From NCBI GenBank assembly GCA_964654285.1, contig CAZZJC010000003.1:62001-126000 (forward strand): a DNA stretch of 64,000 bases, given 5' to 3'. Source of the stretch: BJHQ01 sp964654285 (GTDB taxonomy: Bacteria > Planctomycetota > UBA11346). The notes under the pieces were generated by a model, which did not search any database, was not told the origin of the DNA, and worked only from the letters and a program-made list of their open reading frames with translations. The translations under genes and the position numbers were made by a program. Shown piece after piece: positions 25,112 to 33,401 of this stretch (position 1 is the first letter of the stretch; each line of letters opens with the position of its first letter).

Positions 25112-25969
25112 ATGGCAACCGCCGCACCCCGCCTGCGCCTGGCTGGATACCTCCCGGCCGGCGGCTGCTGGCACGCCATGCGGACCCGGTATTCCTGCCG
25201 GCCGGGCCGGCGGATCCGCCCTCGGCTGCACCGCCATGACTTCCCCGAGGTCTTCTGGATCGAATCCGGTGCCTGCCGGCATGTGCACGGGGATGCCCGG
25301 CGGGACATCACGGTGGGGGATGTCGTACTCGTGCGACCGGACGACGCGCACGGTTTCACCGCGCTGCCTCCGACCGGGTTCAGCCTGTGCAATGTCGCCT
25401 TCACCGCGACGGCGCTCGAACGGCTGCGCTCGCTCCACTTCCGCGCCCGTCCATGGCCCTGGGACGGCGACGAACCCGTCGTCCGCCGCTTCGATCGCGA
25501 CGCCTTCAATCGCCTGAAGGCCTGGGGCGACCGTCTGACCCGGATGGACCAGGACGCCCTCGTGCTCGATGCGTTCCTCCTGGATTTCCACCGCATGCTG
25601 CTCGATCAGGACGGTGCCGCCCCGGCCCAGGGACCGGCCTGGCTGAGCGGCGCCATCGCCGCGTTCTCAGCCGACGAGCACCTGCTGGCCGAAGGTCTGC
25701 CCGCGCTGCGCCGGCTGGCGGGATGCTCCCTCGCGCACCTGAGCCGATGCCTGCGCCGGCACCACGGCCGCACCGCCGAGGCCACCGTGACCGCCCTGCG
25801 CCTGGAGCAGGCCACCCGCCGCCTGCGCGACAGCGATGACGCGGTGCTCGACATCGCCCTGGCCTGCGGGTTCCCCAGCCTCGGACATTTCTATCGCTGC
25901 TTCTCTGCGCGGCACGGAGAGGCCCCCGCCCGCTGGCGTCGGCGGGAACGCCGGCTGGTCGCGGGTTGA
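25112..25969 (+). CDS. AraC-family transcriptional regulator
   Basis: 285 residues. It has an N-terminal cupin domain (LHRHDFPEVFWIESG with metal-type His residues, then DITVGDVVLVRPDDAHGF) and a C-terminal AraC helix-turn-helix pair (LRRLAGCSLAHLSRCLRRHHG; VLDIALACGFPSLGHFYRCFS). The start at MATAAPRL follows AGGA; MSVFFPQ at 25082 is an alternative. It is divergent from phyH, its most likely target, and convergent with the third AraC regulator. Confidence 0.87.
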   Translation: MATAAPRLRLAGYLPAGGCWHAMRTRYSCRPGRRIRPRLHRHDFPEVFWIESGACRHVHGDARRDITVGDVVLVRPDDAHGFTALPPTGFSLCNVAFTATALERLRSLHFRARPWPWDGDEPVVRRFDRDAFNRLKAWGDRLTRMDQDALVLDAFLLDFHRMLLDQDGAAPAQGPAWLSGAIAAFSADEHLLAEGLPALRRLAGCSLAHLSRCLRRHHGRTAEATVTALRLEQATRRLRDSDDAVLDIALACGFPSLGHFYRCFSARHGEAPARWRRRERRLVAG

Positions 25970-26035
25970 TCGCGCACCGGCCCGCAGACGCCTCGGCCGG
26001 TTCACCCCAACCATCCGCACATGGACCGCGTGTTC

Positions 26036-26199
26036 TCCCCGTCGGGCAGCGCCGCGTCAGGACGGGTGAGACCGTACGGTTGCTGGTCACGAAGGGCCGC
26101 CTCGTATCCGCCACCGTCCGGGGGCGGATACAACCACCCGCCCTGACCAGGACTACGGAGGGCCAGCGTGGCAGATGGGGTGCATCTGCGTTTTCCGCA
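26036..26199 (-). repeat. post-stop repeat, diverged copy C
   Basis: Read on the minus strand, it begins directly after the stop of the AraC gene at 26200 with GCGGAAAACGCAGATGCACC. This matches the left end of copy B, including the exact block TGCACCCCATCTGC. An inner block, GTCCTGACGCGGCGCTGCCC near 26045-26065, matches copy B with one mismatch. The distal end is not preserved. It occupies the gap between two convergent AraC genes. Confidence 0.65.
26104..26131. terminator. hairpin between convergent araC-type genes
   Basis: Perfect 9-bp stem GTATCCGCC/GGCGGATAC with a 10-base loop, midway between the ends of two convergent regulators and inside repeat copy C. It could terminate in both directions, though there is no clear T-tract. 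Confidence 0.5.
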
Positions 26200-27015
26200 T
26201 CACGAAACCGCGCGTTCGTTCCGGTGCTGCATGAGCCAGGCGCGCGGACTGACTCCGAGGACGGACCGGAATTGCCGGCTGAACAGGAAGAGGTCGGCAT
26301 AGCCGAATACCCTGGCCACCGCTCCGATGCTGCGGGCGGAGCCCAGCTGCTCGGCGGCGCGTTCGATCCGCCTGCGCACCAGCCAGGTGCGAGGAGAACA
26401 GCCATAGGTACGGCGGAATCGTCGTGCGAACCAGGTCGGGGTCATGCCGATGTGGCGTGCCAGGTGGGCCGGATGCAGACGGGCCTTGGGATCCCTGTCG
26501 ATGAGCTCCAGCAGCATGGCCTGATCCGCAGCCTCCAGTCCGCTGGAGTCGTGCCCGGCGATCCGGTGCACCTCGCTGAAGAGCAGCACCAGCAGAGCGC
26601 GCATGCGCACCTCACGATTCGACTGGCACGCCAGCCATTCGCGACGCAAGGCATCGAGATGCGTGCCGATGACCGCAGCGCCACGCACCACCGATGGCAT
26701 GGGCGGCGGTTCCGCGGCCAAGGTGAACCGCAGATTCGACATGGAGAACCAGCGGACATCCTCGCGTTGGCGCAGGATCTGCTCCTGGTCCGCGAAGACC
26801 CACAGGCAGTCGCCCGGCCCGGTACGGATCGTGCGGCCACCAACGGACCCTGAGTGCCCCCCTTCACGCACCAGGTGCAGCATGTGCTGAGGCAGGATCC
26901 TGCGCCCCATATCCCAGCCGGCATGCCGCATGCGACCGCAGTGGGTTATCTCCAGGGCGCAGCCTGGATCGGCCAACGCCGCGAGCCAGCGACTCCAGTC
27001 GGAGTTCCTGTCCAT
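26200..27015 (-). CDS. AraC-family transcriptional regulator (sulfatase locus)
   Basis: 271 residues from MDRNSDWSRW; this start follows AGGATGACCGC, and upstream in-frame ATGs at 27081 and 27144 are alternatives. The N-terminal half is a cupin-like sensing domain (GRRILPQHMLHLVREGG, then TGPGDCLWVFADQ). The C-terminal half has two helix-turn-helices (LARHIGMTPTWFARRFRRTYG; IGAVARVFGYADLFLFSRQF). It is divergent from the sulfatase at 27218 across about 200 bases and probably controls the sulfate-ester locus. Confidence 0.85.
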   Translation of the reverse strand: MDRNSDWSRWLAALADPGCALEITHCGRMRHAGWDMGRRILPQHMLHLVREGGHSGSVGGRTIRTGPGDCLWVFADQEQILRQREDVRWFSMSNLRFTLAAEPPPMPSVVRGAAVIGTHLDALRREWLACQSNREVRMRALLVLLFSEVHRIAGHDSSGLEAADQAMLLELIDRDPKARLHPAHLARHIGMTPTWFARRFRRTYGCSPRTWLVRRRIERAAEQLGSARSIGAVARVFGYADLFLFSRQFRSVLGVSPRAWLMQHRNERAVS

Positions 27016-27217
27016 GCGGTCATCCTGGTGCAAGTCGTGATGATTCCAGCCATGGCAAGGCGGCGCCCCGGCGGGCAGCATGCCGGCCTGAATGATCCTG
27101 GTCGCGACACGAATTCCGGATCCCCATCTCAGCGGTCCGGTCACGTTGCTTCCAGTGATGGTTCAGGAACCGCAGGACGGCTGCCACCCCCGCCGGACCC
27201 GACCCTGAGGATCAGCC

Positions 27218-28645
27218 ATGGAAACGCGTCCGAACCTTGTCGTCTTCTTCACCGACCAGCAACGGCCCGACTCGATCGGCTGCTATGGCCAGGCCATGCC
27301 GACGACCCCGATGCTGGATCGGTTGGCGCAGCAAGGGGTGAGATTCGCCAAGGCTTTCACTCCGAACCCGGTCTGCGGCCCGGCCCGGGCGTCGCTGCAG
27401 ACGGGGCGCTATCCCACCGCCACCGGCAACGTGGTGAACAACATCCATCTGCCCGAGGATGCGGTCACGGTGGCGAAGCTGCTCGGGAAAGCCGGCTATG
27501 CCACCGGCTATTGCGGCAAATGGCATCTGGCTTCAAGCGGGACGACTGGACCCGGCTGCCACCGCACCACGGCGATTCCACCGAGACGACGGGGCGGCTT
27601 CACCGACTGGTGGCTGGCTGCCGACGCGCTGGAATGGACCAGCCACGGTTACGGCGGCTGGGTCTTCGCCGGCGACGGCATGCGGGTCGACCTACCCCCC
27701 GACCGCTATCGCGCCGATGCCCTCACCGACCATGTCGTCGCGGCCATCCGCCGCTTCGCCCTGGCACGACGGACCGGCGATGGCCGGCCATTCCATCTGA
27801 TGGCCTCGTACCTGGAACCGCATCATCAGAACGACCGCAATACCTACGAACCACCCCATGGCTGGGCTGATCGTTTCGCAGGCGCCGCCATACCCGGCGA
27901 CCTTGCCGCCTTCCCGCACGGCAACTGGGACCGCGAATACGCCAACTACCTCGCCTGCTGCCGCAGTCTCGACGACAACCTCGGCCGGGTCGTCGCCACC
28001 TTGGAGGAACTCGGCATCCTCGACCAGACCCTGATCGTCTTCGCAAGCGATCACGGTTGCCATTTCGCGACCCGCAACGGCGAATACAAGCGTTCGTGCC
28101 ACGATGCGTCGATCCGCATCCCCCTGGTCCTGCGCGGCCCAGGGTTTGCCCGTGGTGCGGTGGCGGATGGGCTCGCCAGCCTGCTCGACGTGCCGGCGAC
28201 GCTGTTGCGTGCCGCTGGGGTCGCCGTGCCGGAAGACTGGCACGGCCGGCCGCTCCAGGATCTGTGCGCCGGAGTCGCGGACTGGCGCGACGCCCACCTA
28301 TCCCAGATCAGCGAATCGCAGACCGGCCGCACGCTGCGCACCGCCCGCTGGACCTACAGCGTCCGCGATCCCGCCGCGCTGAAGACGGCGGCACATGGGA
28401 TGCGCTACGTCGAGGATTTCCTCTACGACAACGTCGCTGATCCGGATCAATTGAACAATCGGATCCTCGATCCCACGCTGGCGCGGGAACGCGCCCGGCT
28501 GCGCCAGGGACTGCTCTTCGCGATGGCCGCGGCCGGCGAACCGGCGGCGACGATCGAAGCCCCCGATTCAGCCCCGTCTGCAGACGTCGGATTGCATCAT
28601 CACGGCGCAGCAGGCGCCGTGATGCATGATTCGCCCCGTCCATGA
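27218..28645 (+). CDS. sulfatase, Cys-type formylglycine site
   Basis: 475 residues of the alkaline-phosphatase-like sulfatase family. The catalytic signature is PVCGPARASLQTGRYP with Cys53, which a maturase must convert to formylglycine. Metal residues are visible in VVFFTDQQRPDS and VFASDHGCH. There is no signal peptide, so it is probably cytoplasmic. GAGGAT lies 6 bases before the start. It hydrolyses a sulfate ester, probably on an imported saccharide, and the matching maturase is encoded at 32028. The extreme 3' coding end forms a strong hairpin. Confidence 0.9.
   Translation: METRPNLVVFFTDQQRPDSIGCYGQAMPTTPMLDRLAQQGVRFAKAFTPNPVCGPARASLQTGRYPTATGNVVNNIHLPEDAVTVAKLLGKAGYATGYCGKWHLASSGTTGPGCHRTTAIPPRRRGGFTDWWLAADALEWTSHGYGGWVFAGDGMRVDLPPDRYRADALTDHVVAAIRRFALARRTGDGRPFHLMASYLEPHHQNDRNTYEPPHGWADRFAGAAIPGDLAAFPHGNWDREYANYLACCRSLDDNLGRVVATLEELGILDQTLIVFASDHGCHFATRNGEYKRSCHDASIRIPLVLRGPGFARGAVADGLASLLDVPATLLRAAGVAVPEDWHGRPLQDLCAGVADWRDAHLSQISESQTGRTLRTARWTYSVRDPAALKTAAHGMRYVEDFLYDNVADPDQLNNRILDPTLARERARLRQGLLFAMAAAGEPAATIEAPDSAPSADVGLHHHGAAGAVMHDSPRP
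28598..28624. terminator. hairpin overlapping the 3' end of the first sulfatase
   Basis: Perfect 11-bp stem CATCACGGCGC/GCGCCGTGATG with a 5-base loop. It lies inside the last codons of the 27218 sulfatase and before the end of the convergent sulfatase at 28710. It is likely a shared, factor-assisted terminator. Confidence 0.5.
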
Positions 28646-28709
28646 CAGGTCTCGCCACCGCTGCGCTGCCGCGATGGGGCGAAACGCCTCCTGACCTGCG
28701 CCGATCCGG

Positions 28710-30143
28710 TCAGGGCGCGTGGAAGGTCCAGGCGTCAGGCGGGAGCGACGGGGCACCAGGAGCCCACAGGTCGTACCAAGGACGCTGCAACGAGGTTTGT
28801 GCTTCGCGGTAATGAGCCAGGCCACGCTCGCGCAGGATCGTGCCTGGATCGGCAAAAGGGTCTCCCAGATCCTCAAGACGCTGGCGCAGGCGATGTTCGA
28901 GTCCGGACCGCACCTGGGCGACGGCAGGATCAGCGACCAGGTTGCGCATCTGGAAGGGATCGGCGCTGTGGTCGTAGAACAGGAATGGCCCTGCGTGGCT
29001 GAGCACCAGGGTGTGGCGCGCCGTACGCAGGGCGCGCCAGGCAGGGAAGCCATGCCAGCGCATCGCGGTGATCGGTACCGGCATCAGCATCAGCGCGGCG
29101 GCATCCGGATCCACCGGAGCACCGCGCCAAGCCGACGACCAGTCGTGGCCCTCGCAGGCTGGGTGGGCGGGCACGCCGCACAGGCCGGCGAGGGAGGGCA
29201 GCAGGTCCGGGGCATCGACCGGGACCGCGCAGGTGCGTGCAGTCCGACCGAGTCCGGCCGGCCAGCGCAGCAGGAATGGCACCCGCACCGATTCATCAAA
29301 GGGGAACAATTTGAAGTTCAGGCCGTGGCTGTGGTGCTGATTGCCGTGGTCGCTGGTGAAGATCACCACGGTGTCGTCCTCAAGCCCGGCCGAGGCGAGA
29401 CCCGCCATGAGAAAGCCCAGGCAATCGTCGAGCGCGGCGCAGTGGGCGCTCAGCCCGGCCAGCTCCTTGCGCGCCAGGTCGGCGAACACGGCCGGTACGT
29501 TCGGACGCAGGCGCATGTCCTCGGCGCGGAAGCGGTCACGATAGGATTGCGGCGCGGTGTAGAGCGGAAAGTGCGGGGCGCCCAGAGACAGGCAGGTCAG
29601 GAAGGGCTGTCGCCGCCGTTTGGCATCGAGCATCGCCTCCAGCGCGGCGTGCGTCTGGGCGAAGGCGTCGTAGCCATCCCAATGGCGGATGGTCTGGTCA
29701 TCGGTGTGGTTGTAATGCGAACGCCAGTAGTCGTGCGAACACTCGCCACCGATCCAGTGGTGGAACCCCATCTGGTGCGAACGCGGGACCGCGACCCCGC
29801 GCCGTTCGTTGGCGCCGTTCGGGCTTCCGTACAGATGCCATTTGCCGATCCAGGCGGTTTCGTAGCCGGCGGCGGCGAAATCGCGGGCGATCGACGGCGA
29901 ATCCGGGGCCAGTTCGACATCGTTGATGATCACGCCATGGCGGAGCGGGTATTGGCCGGTGATCAGGCTGCCACGGTAGGGGCAGCACACCGGGCTGCCC
30001 GACACGGCCTGATCGCAGACCACGCTTTCCGCGGCCAAACGGTCGAGATGCGGTGTCCGCACGTTCGGATCGCCGGCGAATCCGGTCGCCTGGGCGCGCC
30101 ATTCGTCGACCAGGATGAACAGCACGTTGGGGCGATCCGACAT
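28710..30143 (-). CDS. sulfatase, Cys-type formylglycine site
   Basis: 477 residues. The signature PVCCPYRGSLITGQYP places the formylglycine at Cys53, the first of two adjacent Cys (C-x-P-x-R). Metal ligands lie in LFILVDEWRAQ and VVIFTSDHGNQH. No signal peptide is visible. It is convergent with the sulfatase at 27218 and divergent from the SulP transporter at 30314 across 170 bases, so released sulfate may be handled by that transporter. Substrate unknown. Its divergence from the other two sulfatases suggests a different sulfate-ester position. Confidence 0.9.
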   Translation of the reverse strand: MSDRPNVLFILVDEWRAQATGFAGDPNVRTPHLDRLAAESVVCDQAVSGSPVCCPYRGSLITGQYPLRHGVIINDVELAPDSPSIARDFAAAGYETAWIGKWHLYGSPNGANERRGVAVPRSHQMGFHHWIGGECSHDYWRSHYNHTDDQTIRHWDGYDAFAQTHAALEAMLDAKRRRQPFLTCLSLGAPHFPLYTAPQSYRDRFRAEDMRLRPNVPAVFADLARKELAGLSAHCAALDDCLGFLMAGLASAGLEDDTVVIFTSDHGNQHHSHGLNFKLFPFDESVRVPFLLRWPAGLGRTARTCAVPVDAPDLLPSLAGLCGVPAHPACEGHDWSSAWRGAPVDPDAAALMLMPVPITAMRWHGFPAWRALRTARHTLVLSHAGPFLFYDHSADPFQMRNLVADPAVAQVRSGLEHRLRQRLEDLGDPFADPGTILRERGLAHYREAQTSLQRPWYDLWAPGAPSLPPDAWTFHAP

Positions 30144-30313
30144 GGGTCAGGATTCCTGCGCAGGGGGACACCGGATGGATCCGATTTCCGGCACGCTCGA
30201 AATGGCCGCCAGGGATGCAAGGCATCCGGTATCTGCTGGCGCCGCCATCCTCGTTGCGCCGCCGGGCTGCGGACTAGCGTCACCGGTGTGATCAGGCGAA
30301 TCCTTCCACGGCA

Positions 30314-32020
30314 ATGACCTCTTCCCGCCTGCCGATCCGGCGCTGGTTCCCTTTCACCCGGGCCGGTTTCCATGCCGATCTGGTCGCCGGGCTGCTGCTC
30401 GGCCTGGTTGCGGTGCCGCAGTGCCTCGCCTATGCCACCCTGGCCGGGATGCCGCCGCACTATGGCCTGTGGGCGGCGATCCTGCCCTGCGTGGCGGGTG
30501 CCGTGCTGGGCTGGAGCAACCACCTGCATACCGGGCCGGTGGCGATGACCGCGCTGCTCACCTCTGCGGTCCTCGCGCCGTTGGCGGCCCCGGGGACGCC
30601 AGCCTGGATCGCGGCCGCCCTGCTCCTGGCGCTGCTGGTCGGACTCATCCGCATCGCCGCCGGATTGCTGCGGGCCTCGGTGATCGCCGATCTGGTCAGC
30701 CATCCGGTGCTGGCCGGGTTCACCGCCGGCGCCGCCCTGGTGATCATCGGCAGCCAAGTGCATTCCCTGCTCGGGGTGCCGCATGACGGCACCGGCCTGA
30801 TGATCGCCGGCGTGGTGCGCGAAAGCGCTGATCTCAGCCGGCAGCATGGGGCGACGGTGCTGATGAGCGCAGGCTGCATCGCCGCGATGCTTGCCTTGCG
30901 CGCCTGGGCTCCGCGCTGGCCGGGGATGCTCATCGTGCTGGTCACGGCCACGGCGGTGTCGTGGGGAATCGGTTTTGCAGGCAAGACCGTCGGCGCGGTC
31001 CCCAACGGGTTACCGCCCCTGACCTGGCCGACCTGGGATACGAGTTTCGTGCTGACCCTGCTGCCCGGCGCGGGCTGGGTCGCGCTCATCGGTTTCCTGG
31101 AGGTGCTCAGCGTGGTGAAGACCTGCGCAGCGCGCACCGGCCAGGACATCGATCTCGACCGTGAAATGATCGCCCAGGGCGCCGCATCCATCGCCGCCGC
31201 CAGTACCGGCGGTTTCCCGGTGAGCGGATCGCTGTCCCGTTCATCGCTGGCGCTGACCGCCGGGGCGCGCACCGGCATGGCCGCGGTGTGGTCGGCCGGG
31301 GTGGTGCTGGCGGTGCTGCTCTGCTGCGGCCCGCTGCTCGCTCCGCTGCCTTATGCCGCGCTGGCGGCGGCGATCGTGGTCTCCGCCCTGTCGCTGATCG
31401 ATCTGGGATCCTTGCGTCGGGCCTGGCGGGCGAACTGGCATGATGGCCTTGCCGGTCTGCTCACCCTTGTCGCCACCGTCGCCCTGGCGCCGCAGGTGGC
31501 GCAGGCCTTGGCTCTGGGAGCCGCCTTGACCGTCGTGCTGCTGCTGTCGCGCCTGATGCGGCCGCGGGTATGCGTCCTCGGCCGCCATGGCGACGGGACC
31601 TGGCGCGATCACGAGCGCCACGGTCTCGCGCTCGGCGACGAACTCGCGGTGCTGCGGGTCGAGGCCCGTCTGCATTTCGGCAACATCTCGGTGCTGGAAC
31701 GCGAGGTCATCGGCCTGCGCGCGCGTTTTCCGGCGATCAAGGCGCTGGTGCTCAGCGGCGAAGGGGTGAATGAGATCGACGCCAGCGGGTGCGAGGCCCT
31801 GCGCCGCCTGGCTGCGGACCTGCAAGCCGCCGGGGTCGTCCTCGTGGTCGCCGCGTTCCGTCAACCCGTGGTCGACACCATGACCCGGGCCGGCCTGCTC
31901 GGCCCCGACAGCATGACGCGGGGATATCGCACGATCGACAATGCGGTCCACGATCTCACCGCGCGCCTCGGCCTGCGCAGCATCCCCGATCTGCCCAGCG
32001 GCCCGTGTCCGGCGATCTGA
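30314..32020 (+). CDS. SulP-family sulfate/anion transporter with STAS domain
   Basis: 568 residues. About ten to twelve membrane segments fill residues 20-410, beginning with the SulP signature region ADLVAGLLLGLVAVPQCLAYATLAGMPPHYGLW. A cytoplasmic STAS domain (about 430-555) follows, containing VLSGEGVNEIDASGCEALRRL. SulP proteins carry sulfate, bicarbonate or other anions across the inner membrane. Among three sulfatases and their maturase, sulfate is the natural guess; the direction of transport cannot be told. It ends 7 bases from the convergent maturase gene. Confidence 0.88.
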   Translation: MTSSRLPIRRWFPFTRAGFHADLVAGLLLGLVAVPQCLAYATLAGMPPHYGLWAAILPCVAGAVLGWSNHLHTGPVAMTALLTSAVLAPLAAPGTPAWIAAALLLALLVGLIRIAAGLLRASVIADLVSHPVLAGFTAGAALVIIGSQVHSLLGVPHDGTGLMIAGVVRESADLSRQHGATVLMSAGCIAAMLALRAWAPRWPGMLIVLVTATAVSWGIGFAGKTVGAVPNGLPPLTWPTWDTSFVLTLLPGAGWVALIGFLEVLSVVKTCAARTGQDIDLDREMIAQGAASIAAASTGGFPVSGSLSRSSLALTAGARTGMAAVWSAGVVLAVLLCCGPLLAPLPYAALAAAIVVSALSLIDLGSLRRAWRANWHDGLAGLLTLVATVALAPQVAQALALGAALTVVLLLSRLMRPRVCVLGRHGDGTWRDHERHGLALGDELAVLRVEARLHFGNISVLEREVIGLRARFPAIKALVLSGEGVNEIDASGCEALRRLAADLQAAGVVLVVAAFRQPVVDTMTRAGLLGPDSMTRGYRTIDNAVHDLTARLGLRSIPDLPSGPCPAI

Positions 32021-32027
32021 CGGGGAT

Positions 32028-33302
32028 TCAGGCGCCCGTTTCCAGCCAGCGCCGCTGGCCGAGGATGTCGGCGGCGGGCCGGCCGGCACGCAGGAGCGCG
32101 GCGATGCGTTCCACCGCCGGTTGGACGTGGGTGAAGAACGCGTAATAGCCCGCGCAGAGGTGGTTGAGTCCGGGTTCGCCATCCCGGGAGAGATCGAAGC
32201 GATGCTTCGGACAACCGCCGTGGCAATTGCGGCGTACCGGACATTCCCGGCACTGCCGAGGCAGGCCATCCCGCTTGTCGTTGCCGAACCTGGTCTGGAA
32301 ACCGCCGTCCATCATGCGGCCGAGATCGTCTTCGACCAGGCTCCCCAGGCGGTACTTGGGATAGACGTAGTGGTCGCAGGAATAGAGCGAACCATCATGT
32401 TCTGCGACGACTGCACGTCCGCACGTCTCTTGCTGGACGCAGCTCCCCCCCGGCATGCCAAGAGCCTGCGCCACCACCGATTCGATGTGAGGCATGAACA
32501 TGGTTCCGACATCGCGCTCGATCCATTCATCGAAAACCTGGTTGAGAAAACGCCCGAAACTGACCGGGTCGACACTCCATGGGGTGAGCGGACCCGCCGG
32601 GCCATCCAGCGGCGGGCCCGCGAGATCGTGGGATCCCTTGCGTCCCTGGGCGGGCAGGCGTTCCACCAGGGGGATGAATTGCACGAAGCGGGATCCCTGT
32701 TTCCTCAGGAAGCGATAGACCTTCAGGCCATGGTCCTGGTTGTGGCTGCCGATCACGGTCAGGGTGTTGAATTCGACCTGATGCTTGATGAACAGGCGCA
32801 GGGCCGACATGACCCGGTCAAAGGTCGGCTTGCCGCCCCGATCGACCCGGAAGCGATCGTGGATCTCCGGGGGACCATCGAGCGACAGGCCGACCAGGAA
32901 GCGGTTCTCATGCAGGAACGCGGCCCACTCGGCATCGATCAGGGTGCCATTGGTCTGCAAGGCGTTGCTGAAGGTACGACCTGGCGGGCAATAGCGTTTC
33001 TGCAGCGCCACGACGTGGCGAAACCAATCGACGCCCATCAGGGTCGGCTCGCCGCCCTGCCAGGCGAAGGCGACTTCCTGGACCGGATTGGCGCGGAAAT
33101 ACTGGACGATGAGACGCTCGACCTGCTCCATGCCCATCCTGGTTCCGGCCACCGGACCGCCGTCGTAGCGTTCCAGGTAGAAGCAATACGCGCAGGCCAG
33201 GTTGCAGGCCGCCCCTGACGGCTTGATCATGAGATGGAACGGTTGCGCCGCGACGGTCGTCGCCAAGCCGCCTGCGGTCGGGATGGGCGAGGCCGGGGTC
33301 AT
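32028..33302 (-). CDS. anaerobic sulfatase-maturating enzyme (radical SAM, SPASM)
   Basis: 424 residues. The radical-SAM cluster motif CNLACAYC gives Cys33, Cys37 and Cys40. FAWQGGEPTLMG and FSNALQTNGTLID are typical of anSME. The C-terminal SPASM region carries further Cys sets (SCVQQETCGR, YSCDHYVYP, CRECPVRRNCHGGCPKHR) for two auxiliary 4Fe-4S clusters. It oxidises the active-site Cys or Ser of sulfatases to formylglycine without oxygen. All three sulfatases here are Cys-type, which fits. It lies 99 bases downstream of the third sulfatase, probably in the same transcript. Confidence 0.92.
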   Translation of the reverse strand: MTPASPIPTAGGLATTVAAQPFHLMIKPSGAACNLACAYCFYLERYDGGPVAGTRMGMEQVERLIVQYFRANPVQEVAFAWQGGEPTLMGVDWFRHVVALQKRYCPPGRTFSNALQTNGTLIDAEWAAFLHENRFLVGLSLDGPPEIHDRFRVDRGGKPTFDRVMSALRLFIKHQVEFNTLTVIGSHNQDHGLKVYRFLRKQGSRFVQFIPLVERLPAQGRKGSHDLAGPPLDGPAGPLTPWSVDPVSFGRFLNQVFDEWIERDVGTMFMPHIESVVAQALGMPGGSCVQQETCGRAVVAEHDGSLYSCDHYVYPKYRLGSLVEDDLGRMMDGGFQTRFGNDKRDGLPRQCRECPVRRNCHGGCPKHRFDLSRDGEPGLNHLCAGYYAFFTHVQPAVERIAALLRAGRPAADILGQRRWLETGA

Positions 33303-33401
33303 GGCGTGGAACCTAGCCGTCGTTCCGGAAGCTCAAGACGTCCGGTCTCCTGAATTCCGCAAAACCATCTGGCAAAAGCGCGGAATTCACCCGGACGGTC
33401 A

